DNA of 23,012 nt from Bacillota bacterium (GCA_012512665.1 JAAZDU010000117.1:1-23012), one strand, 5' to 3'. Shown: positions 8,186-14,402, numbered from the stretch's first letter. Program-made: numbers and translations. The notes: generated by a model from the sequence alone, not told the origin.

Positions 8186-8226
8186 ATACCAGGCCGTGAT
8201 TGTATCATTAAATCACGGCCTGGTAT
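8186..8226. repeat. Perfect 16-bp inverted repeat with 9-nt loop
   Basis: ATACCAGGCCGTGATT (8186-8201) is exactly complementary to AATCACGGCCTGGTAT (8211-8226), with loop GTATCATTA. It lies 46 bases after the SIMPL stop. No U-run follows on either strand, so it is not a standard intrinsic terminator. It could be a Rho-independent-like barrier, an mRNA-end stabiliser, or a copy of a dispersed palindromic element. No second copy was noticed in the window. Confidence 0.75.
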
Positions 8227-8240
8227 GGCAAAGGATATGA

Positions 8241-8444
8241 AAAACAAGCGCAAAAACCTCCAGGGGCAGAACCAAAAATACTAACCGGAGGCCTGGAGAT
8301 GAAAATAATAATCTGGTTGTCTTTGATGGTAAAGAATCAAAAAATATTGGCTCCGATCTACCCACTGCCATTTCCATAGATAAGGGTTTATTAGCTTATG
8401 CTATAGACGATAGCGGTAAGATATTTACCCTGACCTTAGAGTAA
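8241..8444 (+). pseudogene. Probable 3' remnant of a lost gene (open frame without start codon)
   Basis: The frame opens after a TGA at 8238-8240 and runs to TAA at 8442-8444. The last 45 or so codons read like real protein, with alternating strand-like blocks NNLVVFDGKESKNIG, TAISIDKGLLAYAID and GKIFTLTLE, while the first 20 codons are Lys/Arg/Thr-rich and look random. There is no ATG, GTG or TTG in frame. The pattern resembles the last blade of a beta-propeller or similar repeated-strand protein, but the family is not recognised. I infer that most of the gene was deleted and that 8141-8300 is the junction region. Confidence 0.4.
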
Positions 8445-8479
8445 AAAAAGGTGGCAGCTAAGTAATAGCCTGCCACCTT
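8443..8479 (-). terminator. Rho-independent terminator of trxB-trxA
   Basis: AAGGTGGCAG (8448-8457) pairs with CTGCCACCTT (8470-8479) around a 12-nt loop. Read on the minus strand the stem runs directly into a run of seven T residues, 17 bases after the trxA stop. On the plus strand no T-run follows, so the terminator serves the minus-strand trx operon. Confidence 0.9.
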
Positions 8480-8495
8480 CAGCTTCTGGAAACAT

Positions 8496-8822
8496 TTACA
8501 GATGTGCTTTAATCTTGTCAGCCAGCTCATCCTTGGGTTTAAAACCTACCATGGTTTCCAGCGCCTGCCCGTCTTTGAACAAAATAAGGGTGGGAATGCT
8601 CATCACACTGTAGCGAGACGGGGAGTCCGTATTTTCATCCACATTTACCTTTACAACCTTTACCTTGCCGGCAAATTCCTTGGCCAGCTCTTCTACCACA
8701 GGTGCCACCATCTTGCAGGGGCCGCACCAGGGAGCCCAAAAATCTACCAACACAGGGCCTTCAGCCTCTAATACTTCCCGATTAAAATCCGCATCTCCTA
8801 TTTCCAAAGGTTTGCCTTCCAT
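8496..8822 (-). CDS. trxA: Thioredoxin
   Basis: Small dithiol-disulfide oxidoreductase of the cytoplasm, reduced by the thioredoxin reductase encoded just upstream. The 108-residue product has the active site WCGPC (Cys33, Cys36), the buried VLVDFWAPWC block and the cis-proline loop SIPTLILF (Pro77). The start at MEGKPLEIGD was chosen because AAGGAGGG lies about 6 nt upstream; a longer frame extending to 8891 overlaps trxB and would add 23 residues unlike any thioredoxin. It lies 19 bases after the trxB stop and ends just before a strong terminator, so trxB-trxA is a two-gene unit. Confidence 0.96.
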   Translation of the reverse strand: MEGKPLEIGDADFNREVLEAEGPVLVDFWAPWCGPCKMVAPVVEELAKEFAGKVKVVKVNVDENTDSPSRYSVMSIPTLILFKDGQALETMVGFKPKDELADKIKAHL

Positions 8823-8841
8823 GAAAAACCCTCCTTCAAAG

Positions 8842-9759
8842 CTATAATTTTTCCAAATATTTAATGGCCATGGTGGCGGCGATAGCGCCATCAGCAGCAG
8901 CCGTTACCACCTGTCGCAAAGATTTACGGCGCACATCCCCCGCCGCAAAAACACCGGGGATGGAGGTCTCCATATTCTCATTTGTGATTATATAACCCTT
9001 TTCGTCTTTTTCCAGCCCCTCCAAAAATTCTGTGTCAGGCAACCTCCCCACGCTTATAAATGCCCCCTGCGCCTCCAGCTCCTGCTGCCGCTTAGTTTTT
9101 AAGTCCTCGATCATCACTTTTTCTAAAAGCTGCTGGCCTTCAAATTTTTTCACAGCAGTCTCCAGCATGAATTCAATTTTGGGCTCGGCTTCCGCCTTCT
9201 GCAACAGCTTGGGGGCAGCCTGAAATTGCTTCTGCCTGTGCACAATGGTTACTTTCCGGGCGAAACGGGACAGGTGAAGAGCCTCCCTCATGGCTTCATC
9301 TCCCCCTCCGATGACCACCACATCCTTGTTCTTAAAAAATGGTGCATCGCAGGTAGCGCAGTAGGAAACTCCTCTTCCCATAAATTCCTCTTCCCCTTCT
9401 GCCCCCAGCGCACGGGGCAAAGTGCCCGGTGTGCCCGTAGCAATAATAACAGTCTTGGCCAGGTACTCCTTGCCCGAGGCAATTACTTTTTTAACGCTGC
9501 CGGCAAGATCAATTTTCTCCACCTTCAGCTTTTTGGCCTCCACACCAAAGCGCTCAGCGTGTTGGGCCAGGAGCTGCCCAAGCTCCGCCCCCTCAATGCC
9601 TTTGTGGAAGCCCGGGTAATTGTCAACCCAGGCGGCAGAGGCAATCTTTCCCCCAAAGGCACCGGGCTCTAAAAGCAAAACCTTGTAGGCTGCACGCCCG
9701 CCATAGAGCGCGGCCGTCAGGCCGGCCGGACCTCCCCCAAGAATTATCATATCGTACAT
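8842..9759 (-). CDS. trxB: Thioredoxin-disulfide reductase, with an altered NADPH-phosphate motif
   Basis: Flavoprotein of the low-molecular-weight thioredoxin reductase family; it passes electrons through FAD and a redox-active disulfide to thioredoxin. The 305-residue product has the FAD dinucleotide motif GGGPAGL (8-14), active site CATC (Cys134, Cys137), second Rossmann motif GGGDEA (151-156) and C-terminal FAD motif GVFAAGDVR (269-277). The element that binds the 2'-phosphate of NADPH, normally HRRxxFR, reads HRQKQFQ (174-180): only the first arginine remains. The enzyme may therefore prefer NADH or another donor. The ATG has AGGAG 9 nt upstream and a perfect sigma-A promoter lies about 55 bases upstream. 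Confidence 0.93.
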   Translation of the reverse strand: MYDMIILGGGPAGLTAALYGGRAAYKVLLLEPGAFGGKIASAAWVDNYPGFHKGIEGAELGQLLAQHAERFGVEAKKLKVEKIDLAGSVKKVIASGKEYLAKTVIIATGTPGTLPRALGAEGEEEFMGRGVSYCATCDAPFFKNKDVVVIGGGDEAMREALHLSRFARKVTIVHRQKQFQAAPKLLQKAEAEPKIEFMLETAVKKFEGQQLLEKVMIEDLKTKRQQELEAQGAFISVGRLPDTEFLEGLEKDEKGYIITNENMETSIPGVFAAGDVRRKSLRQVVTAAADGAIAATMAIKYLEKL

Positions 9760-9785
9760 TTAATTTCACTCCTGCTTAATTAAAT

Positions 9786-9799
9786 GGGCTGAAGAGCCC
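9786..9799 (-). other. Small hairpin in the trxB leader
   Basis: GGGCT (9786-9790) pairs with AGCCC (9795-9799) around a 4-nt loop. It lies between the predicted transcription start of trxBA (about 9808) and the ribosome binding site. It may protect the 5' end of the message; there is no sign of a known riboswitch. Confidence 0.4.
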
Positions 9800-9814
9800 T
9801 CAAAGCTTTTTTCG

Positions 9815-9843
9815 ATTATACAATAATCAAATTTCACTGTCAA
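9815..9843 (-). promoter_or_regulatory. Sigma-A promoter of trxB-trxA, exact consensus
   Basis: On the minus strand TTGACA (9843-9838) and TATAAT (9820-9815) are separated by exactly 17 bases. Both boxes match the housekeeping consensus fully. Transcription would start near 9808, giving a leader of about 49 bases. A promoter this strong predicts high constitutive expression of the thioredoxin system. Confidence 0.9.
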
Positions 9844-9847
9844 TATA

Positions 9848-10696
9848 TTATGGGCTAAACTTTTCCAGGTCCAGGGATACTCCCACGCTGTTTGGCTGAA
9901 AACGGCTGCCAAACACCTGTAGAAATGCTGCTTCCGCCTTAAAACCAGTGCAGTGGCAGGGGGAAATATAATTTACACCCAGCTCAGCCAGGGAAGCAAC
10001 AGTTTGTTTAATGCGGTTTTCGTCAGAGCGAAAAAGGTGCAGACCGCCGATGACGGCTGCTACCCGCGCCACATCTCCCCCGGCCAGCACTTGCTTGACA
10101 ATATTTAAGGGGCCGGAGTGGGCGCAACCCATAACCACCACTGCCCCCTGGGGCAAATCAATGATAACAGCTTGATCGTCTAAAAGGGGATCATGCTCTA
10201 TTTTTTCCCCAATTTTTTTGACAAATGATTCTTCATAGCCCTCTTTGGGGTCCTGGCGGGTTATCTCGCCGGAAAGGGTAAGCCCTTTCACGATCTCAAC
10301 AGGGCCTCTGCTCAAACTAAAAGATGCTCCCAGCTCCTCCAGCTCCTGCCTGCTAAAAGGAATACCGATATACTGCAGCTCATCTTTGCCAGCTATAACT
10401 TTATACTTTGCATCGAAAATGCCCGGATGGGCATAGACCTTAAGGGGGCCTGCCGCCTCAAGCACATCTTTCAAACCGCCGGTATGGTCAAAGTGGCCAT
10501 GGCTAATAATTATGCCATCCAGCGATGAAAGATCAAGCTGAAGTTTTTCAGCATTATGCCTGAAGGTTAAGCCCGAGCCGGTATCTAAAAGAAAGCGCTT
10601 CCCCTTATACTCAATCAAAAAAGAAAGACCGTGTTCCCCCATAAGTTCTTCCTTCATGACCTTGTTTTCGCAGATGGTTGTAATTTTTAAAGTCAT
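9848..10696 (-). CDS. MBL-fold metallohydrolase, COG1237 type
   Basis: Metallo-beta-lactamase-fold protein of the group often annotated as related to 7,8-dihydropterin-6-methyl-4-(beta-D-ribofuranosyl)aminobenzene-5'-phosphate synthase; the true substrate in bacteria is not established. The 282-residue product has the metal-binding signature SHGHFDHTGG (H66, H68, D70, H71), plus the group's further motifs GCAHSG (H193), GGLHLF (H220) and CHCTG (H248), and an N-terminal block EHGLSFLIEYKGKRFLLDTG. The start at MTLKITT matches the family; a GTG at 10762 would add 22 mostly basic residues and is less likely. It sits between trxBA and the divergent Fe-S flavoprotein operon and seems monocistronic. 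Confidence 0.85.
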   Translation of the reverse strand: MTLKITTICENKVMKEELMGEHGLSFLIEYKGKRFLLDTGSGLTFRHNAEKLQLDLSSLDGIIISHGHFDHTGGLKDVLEAAGPLKVYAHPGIFDAKYKVIAGKDELQYIGIPFSRQELEELGASFSLSRGPVEIVKGLTLSGEITRQDPKEGYEESFVKKIGEKIEHDPLLDDQAVIIDLPQGAVVVMGCAHSGPLNIVKQVLAGGDVARVAAVIGGLHLFRSDENRIKQTVASLAELGVNYISPCHCTGFKAEAAFLQVFGSRFQPNSVGVSLDLEKFSP

Positions 10697-10762
10697 CCTC
10701 TTCCCATCCTTTTTTCTTTTGCCAAGCCAGGATTTTTTTGGCTTGGGGAAGATATTCTTCAC

Positions 10763-10944
10763 TTTAACATTATTTCCTTTTAAGGATTAGAAAAATATAG
10801 ACAATATTTAACAAATAGTATAAATAGTATGATAAATCGTTGAAGTTAATATTCTTTCTTGCCGACTGTGTAAAGGAGCGCTATAATAATGTAGATGCCA
10901 TATTTTAAACATAGGTTTAAAAAGCTTTTAAAGGGGATGTTCTT
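10763..10944. other. AT-rich divergent intergenic region between the MBL gene and the NuoEFG-like operon
   Basis: About 180 bases, very AT-rich at 10780-10858 and therefore plausibly acting as an UP-like element for the plus-strand promoter at 10859-10887. The reverse strand carries a weak TTCAAC-16-TATACT candidate for the MBL gene. A TTTAACAA stretch at 10807-10814 resembles one half of a Rex box, but the second half is missing. Confidence 0.45.
10859..10887 (+). promoter_or_regulatory. Sigma-A promoter of the NuoEFG-like operon
   Basis: TTGCCG (10859-10864) and TATAAT (10882-10887) are 17 bases apart. The -10 box is a perfect match and the -35 matches four of six positions. Transcription would begin near 10895, about 50 bases before the first gene. 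Confidence 0.8.
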
Positions 10945-11493
10945 TTGGAACTGCTTAAAGGGGAAAAAGAAGCCATTTTAAAACACACAAAGGAAATTTT
11001 TCAAGAGTTTGAAGCTAAACGAGAAAACTTGATTCCTATTTTACAGGAAGTTCAAAAAAGGCTGGGTTATTTGCCGCGCCTGGCAATGCAAAAAATTGCA
11101 GAATTTCTTGGAATTCCACCGGTAGATGTCTTTGCTTTGGCCACTTTTTACAACCAGTTTCGCCTCAATCCCCCCGGCAAAAACGAAATTAAGGTCTGCA
11201 TGGGCACAGCCTGTTATATGGTGGGAGGCAAAATAGCGCTGGAATCCTTTGAAAGGCGGCTAAACATCAAAGAGGGCCAGACCACGCCCGACAGGGAATA
11301 CAGCCTGGAGCGGGTTGCCTGTGTGGGCTGCTGCACCCTGGCCCCCGTGGTAGTAGTAAACGAACAGATTGAAGGCAAAGTTTCCCCCACCCGGGTGGAC
11401 GGCATTATCCTTTCTCTTCAGGGAGAAAAAAGCAAGGAAGGGGAAGAGGCAAATGAGGACACCAAGGAAAAGCTTAAGGGGGAGAAACAATGA
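10945..11493 (+). CDS. NuoE/HydC-like [2Fe-2S] thioredoxin-fold subunit
   Basis: Small subunit of an NADH-oxidising Fe-S flavoprotein, carrying one [2Fe-2S] cluster next to the NuoF-like subunit. The 182-residue product has the four expected ligands, CMGTAC (Cys85, Cys90) and CVGCC (Cys126, Cys130), and the family blocks LIPILQEVQKRLGYLP and FALATFYNQFRLNPPGK. After residue 160 there is a charged Lys/Glu-rich tail without recognisable fold. The start is TTG with AAGGGGAT 6 nt upstream; the ATG just before it is out of frame. The last codons overlap the next gene by four bases (ATGA). It belongs to hydrogenase HydABC, formate dehydrogenase or complex-I-like modules; which one is not decided by this subunit. 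Confidence 0.92.
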   Translation: MELLKGEKEAILKHTKEIFQEFEAKRENLIPILQEVQKRLGYLPRLAMQKIAEFLGIPPVDVFALATFYNQFRLNPPGKNEIKVCMGTACYMVGGKIALESFERRLNIKEGQTTPDREYSLERVACVGCCTLAPVVVVNEQIEGKVSPTRVDGIILSLQGEKSKEGEEANEDTKEKLKGEKQ

Positions 11494-13397
11494 CAGCTGC
11501 AGCCCTGCTAGAACATTATAGCAAGTTGAAAGAAGAAGCTTTAAAAAAGAAGGAACAGGAACAAAAACAGCCGCTGATTATGGTCGGCACCGCTTCCTGC
11601 GGCATCGCTGCCGGTGCGCTGGAGGTTAAAGAGGCTTTCCTCAAAGAGATAAAAAAGCACAAGCTGCAGGCTTCTGTTCAGGAGGTAGGCTGCATGGGCT
11701 ACTGCTATGCAGAGCCCATTGCCATTATCTCCAAACCAGGGTTTCCTCCCCTCTGCTACGGCAATGTGGATGAAGGGCTGGTCAAACTGTTGGTGCAAAG
11801 CTTCCTCATAGAAGATGACCCCTGCTATGAGTACGCCCTGGTAGCTCTTGAACCCAACGATATTTTTCCCACTTTCAGCGACTTCCCCCGGGGCGTTTAT
11901 GAACATAAAATTATCATGGAGCACTGCGGCTTTATTGATCCCGAAGAGATAGACCACTATCTTGTCCATGATGGCTACGCTGCTCTGGCCAAGGTTCTTT
12001 CCCAAAAGCCTGAAGAAATAATAGAGATCATAAAGAGCGCAAAGCTCAGGGGTCGCGGAGGTGCAGGCTTCCCAGCCGGTATTAAATGGGAAGCATGCCG
12101 CAAAGCAGCGGGCGAAGAAAAATATGTTATCTGCAACGCTGATGAAGGGGACCCCGGCGCCTTCATGGACAGAAGCATACTCGAATCCAACCCGCACCAG
12201 GTTATTGAAGGGCTGGCTATCTGTGCCTATGCGGTCGGGGCTTCCCAGGGCTATTTTTATATACGGGCCGAATATCCCCTGGCCGTCAAACGTGTGCAGA
12301 AAGCCCTGCAGCAGGCACGGGAAAAGGGCTTTTTAGGAAAAAACATCATGGGCAGCGGCTTTAACCTGGAGATTGAGATATTCCAGGGTTCCGGAGCTTT
12401 TGTTTGCGGTGAAAGCTCCGCGCTGGTTAGCTCCATGGAGGGGAAAATGGGCTTACCCCGCCACCGCCCTCCCCGCCTTACCAGCTCGGGTTACAGGGGG
12501 AAGCCCACTGTTATTAATAACGTCAAAACCTTTTCCTATGTTCCTGCTATTATAAGAAAGGGGGCAGACTGGTTTAAGAGCATAGGAACAGAAGACAGCC
12601 CCGGCACAGCTGTTTTTACCCTGGTGGGCAAGGTTAAAAATAAAGGGCTGGTGGAGGTCCCCATGGGCACCACCCTGCGCCAGTTAATCTTCGACGTGGG
12701 GGAAGGACCCCCGGATGATAAACAGTTTAAGGCGGTCCAGATCGGGGGGCCATCAGGGGGCTGCCTGCCAGAATCAGCCCTGGACATTCCTATAGATTTC
12801 GACTCCTTAAAAGAAGCAGGAGCTATTATGGGCTCAGGAGGGCTGGTGGTCCTGGATGAAGACGACTGCATGGTAGCCATTGCTCGCTATTTCCTTGAAT
12901 TTACCCAGCAGGAATCCTGCGGTAAGTGCACCTTCTGCCGCCTGGGAACAAAACACATACTGGATATACTAACAGATATTACCCGCGGTGAGGGGACAAT
13001 GGAGTCCCTGCAAATTTTGCAGGAACTGGCAGAAGACGTGAAGGACGGCTCCTTATGCAACCTGGGGAAAACTGCCCCCAACCCTGTTTTGACCACCTTG
13101 AAATATTTTAAAGACGAATACCTGGCTCACATTATGGAAAAACGCTGCCCCGCTTTAATGTGTAAAGAAATTACCCTTTACTATATCTTGCCTGAAAAAT
13201 GCACCAAGCTCTGCAACGTCTGCGTGGGCAGCTGTCCTACAGAAGCAATTTTTACCAGGGAAGACGGCATCAAGGTTATTGACCAGGGAAAATGCGTAAA
13301 GTGTGATAACTGCCGCAAAACCTGTCCGCCCGAGCACGATGCTGTCGTTAAGCTGTCTCCGGCCATCCTACCGGAAGAGGGGGGAGAAAAGAAATAA
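11490..13397 (+). CDS. NuoF/HydB-like NADH-binding flavoprotein with C-terminal ferredoxin domain
   Basis: The NADH/FMN subunit of the module. In order: N-terminal thioredoxin-like [2Fe-2S] domain (about 29-110) with Cys37, Cys68 and Cys72 but Met31 where the first ligand usually sits; FMN/NADH domain (about 150-440) with RGRGGAGFPAGIKWE and CNADEGDPGAFMDR; a [4Fe-4S] site ESCGKCTFC plus SLCNLG (Cys477, 480, 483, 523); and a C-terminal two-cluster ferredoxin domain with Cys571/575/578/582 and Cys602/605/608/612. The first of those motifs is C-x3-C-x2-C-x3-CP, one residue longer than normal. At 635 residues and with both extra domains it matches HydB of bifurcating hydrogenases and similar formate dehydrogenase subunits rather than membrane complex I NuoF. 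It overlaps both neighbours. Confidence 0.93.
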   Translation: MTAAALLEHYSKLKEEALKKKEQEQKQPLIMVGTASCGIAAGALEVKEAFLKEIKKHKLQASVQEVGCMGYCYAEPIAIISKPGFPPLCYGNVDEGLVKLLVQSFLIEDDPCYEYALVALEPNDIFPTFSDFPRGVYEHKIIMEHCGFIDPEEIDHYLVHDGYAALAKVLSQKPEEIIEIIKSAKLRGRGGAGFPAGIKWEACRKAAGEEKYVICNADEGDPGAFMDRSILESNPHQVIEGLAICAYAVGASQGYFYIRAEYPLAVKRVQKALQQAREKGFLGKNIMGSGFNLEIEIFQGSGAFVCGESSALVSSMEGKMGLPRHRPPRLTSSGYRGKPTVINNVKTFSYVPAIIRKGADWFKSIGTEDSPGTAVFTLVGKVKNKGLVEVPMGTTLRQLIFDVGEGPPDDKQFKAVQIGGPSGGCLPESALDIPIDFDSLKEAGAIMGSGGLVVLDEDDCMVAIARYFLEFTQQESCGKCTFCRLGTKHILDILTDITRGEGTMESLQILQELAEDVKDGSLCNLGKTAPNPVLTTLKYFKDEYLAHIMEKRCPALMCKEITLYYILPEKCTKLCNVCVGSCPTEAIFTREDGIKVIDQGKCVKCDNCRKTCPPEHDAVVKLSPAILPEEGGEKK

Positions 13398-14047
13398 TGA
13401 GCCGCGAAATAACCATTACCATCGATGACAAAAAGATAAGAACCGTGGAGGGAAAAATCCTCCTCTGGGTAGCGCTAGCAAATGATATCTATATCCCCCA
13501 CTTATGCGCCATTGAGGGAAAAGACCTTCCTGAGGCCAGCTGCCGCCTCTGCTTTGTGGAGATTGAAGGTAAAAATAAGCCTGTTACTTCCTGCACGCAA
13601 CCTGTTTATGACGGCATGGTGGTGAGAACCAGAACAGCCAAAGTGGACCGGCTGGTAAAAACAGCCTTTGAACTTTTACTTTCGGACCACCGTCTGGGCT
13701 GCGCCAGCTGCCCTAAAAATCGAAACTGTGAGCTGCAGCGCATCGCCAAAGAGCGCAAGCTTAAACTAAGGCACACACGTTTTAAATACCTGGGCAGAGA
13801 AACAGCAGTGGATGACAGCCCTGACTCTTTTAGCTTCGACCCCAGCAGGTGTGTTCTCTGCGGCCAGTGCATCTGGGCAGATCATGAAAAAGCCAAGGTT
13901 GGTGCTATCGGCTTTGCTCGCCGGGGTTTGGGGAGAACGGTGGCTACATTTAATTATGAAAGCCTGAAGGATTCTCCCTGCACGGAATGCGGCCTGTGCG
14001 TAGAAGCTTGCCCCGTCGGAGCTTTATCATTCAAAAAGAATACTTAA
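13397..14047 (+). CDS. NuoG/HydA N-terminal-like Fe-S subunit without catalytic domain
   Basis: Electron-wire subunit of 216 residues. It has a plant-type [2Fe-2S] domain (Cys37, 49, 52, 66), a His-Cys3 [4Fe-4S] site DHRLGCASCPKNRNC (His98, Cys102, 105, 111) and a two-cluster ferredoxin domain with CVLCGQC (Cys152, 155, 158) and CTECGLCVEACP (Cys195, 198, 201, 205). The fourth cysteine of the first ferredoxin motif is replaced by Asp162. In HydA and NuoG the chain continues into an H-cluster or molybdopterin-type domain; here it stops straight after the ferredoxin domain, so it resembles HoxU-like subunits. It starts in a TAATG overlap with the NuoF-like gene. Its electron acceptor enzyme is not encoded nearby. 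Confidence 0.88.
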   Translation: MSREITITIDDKKIRTVEGKILLWVALANDIYIPHLCAIEGKDLPEASCRLCFVEIEGKNKPVTSCTQPVYDGMVVRTRTAKVDRLVKTAFELLLSDHRLGCASCPKNRNCELQRIAKERKLKLRHTRFKYLGRETAVDDSPDSFSFDPSRCVLCGQCIWADHEKAKVGAIGFARRGLGRTVATFNYESLKDSPCTECGLCVEACPVGALSFKKNT

Positions 14048-14082
14048 GCTTGTTTGGGAAAAAAGGTTTTTTTAAACAGGCT
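14047..14082 (+). other. Imperfect inverted repeat after the NuoEFG-like operon (possible terminator)
   Basis: AGCTTGTTT (14047-14055) pairs with AAACAGGCT (14074-14082) with one G-U pair; AAAAAA and TTTTTT between them can extend the stem. It begins at the stop codon. No U-run follows the stem, so termination is uncertain. Confidence 0.4.
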
Positions 14083-14086
14083 GTTA

Positions 14087-14101
14087 TGTTATAATATAAC
14101 A
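14087..14101 (+). promoter_or_regulatory. Palindrome overlapping a TATAAT box before nfu (candidate operator/promoter)
   Basis: TGTTATA-A-TATAACA is a perfect 7-bp inverted repeat about a central A and contains TATAAT at 14090-14095. No good -35 box lies 16-18 bases upstream. A regulator of Fe-S supply binding here is possible, but no known operator consensus was recognised. Confidence 0.4.
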
Positions 14102-14158
14102 ACTTAAGAGTTATACTGGAAAGAGGAACTTAAATAGTCAGGAGGTATCCCCCTAATC

Positions 14159-14377
14159 ATGAGAGAAAAAGTGGAAGCAGCACTGGATAAAATTCGTCCG
14201 GCTCTGCAGGCTGACGGCGGTAACGTAGAATTAGTTGATGTGCAAGATGGTATTGTAAAGGTTAAACTCACAGGAGCATGCGGCGGCTGCCCTATGGCTG
14301 CTATCACCTTGAAGCAGGGAATTGAGCGGGCGCTGAAAAAAGACGTGCCTGAGATTAAAGAAGTTGTATCCGTTTAA
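14159..14377 (+). CDS. NifU C-terminal-domain (Nfu-type) Fe-S scaffold/carrier protein
   Basis: Small protein that binds a labile [4Fe-4S] cluster, probably at a dimer interface, and passes it to apo-proteins. The 72-residue product consists of the NifU_C domain only: LDKIRPALQADGGNVELVDV and GACGGCPMA with the cluster-binding CGGC (Cys40, Cys43), ending PEIKEVVSV. Length is normal for free-standing Nfu proteins of Gram-positive anaerobes. AGGAGG lies 13 nt before the ATG, slightly far, with no better in-frame start. It follows a Fe-S-rich operon and precedes a cysteine desulfurase but has its own terminator, so it seems to be transcribed alone. Confidence 0.93.
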   Translation: MREKVEAALDKIRPALQADGGNVELVDVQDGIVKVKLTGACGGCPMAAITLKQGIERALKKDVPEIKEVVSV

Positions 14378-14402
14378 TGATGCTATTGTCTATTAAATCT
14401 TG

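Larger units (their letters stand above)
8141..8495. other. 355-base stretch without an intact gene: inverted repeat, coding remnant, terminator
   Basis: Between the SIMPL gene and trxA. It contains a 16-bp perfect inverted repeat (8186-8226), a second partial repeat CTCCAGG (8258-8264) with CCTGGAG (8292-8298), an open frame lacking any start (8241-8444), and the trxA terminator. Two tiny ATG-initiated frames (15 and 26 codons) are present but have no other support. Confidence 0.7.

Noticed and set aside
8237..8379. Two short ATG frames (15 codons at 8237-8284; 26 codons at 8299-8379)
   Set aside because: Although the second has a GGAGG-like sequence upstream, neither product resembles a protein, and the second runs out of frame with the more protein-like remnant at 8241-8444.
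8823..8891. Longer thioredoxin frame extending 23 residues upstream
   Set aside because: It overlaps the trxB coding end, has no ribosome binding site, and the internal ATG at 8822 has AAGGAGGG at a proper distance and gives the usual 108-residue length.
9226..9672. 148-codon plus-strand open frame inside trxB
   Set aside because: Antisense to the conserved FAD and active-site regions of thioredoxin reductase, without own recognisable motif or ribosome binding site.
10697..10762. GTG-started 22-residue basic extension of the MBL-fold protein
   Set aside because: Family homologues begin near MTLKITT as I recall them; the GTG has its AAGGA about 12 nt away, and the extension is lysine-rich without a pattern. 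It cannot be fully excluded.
10801..10820. Possible Rex box before the NuoEFG-like operon
   Set aside because: Only one half-site (TTTAACAA) is present; the symmetric partner is missing and the site lies well upstream of the promoter.
11541..12197. 218-codon minus-strand open frame inside the NuoF-like gene
   Set aside because: It is antisense to a strongly conserved flavoprotein gene and its translation shows no family features; it is a shadow frame.
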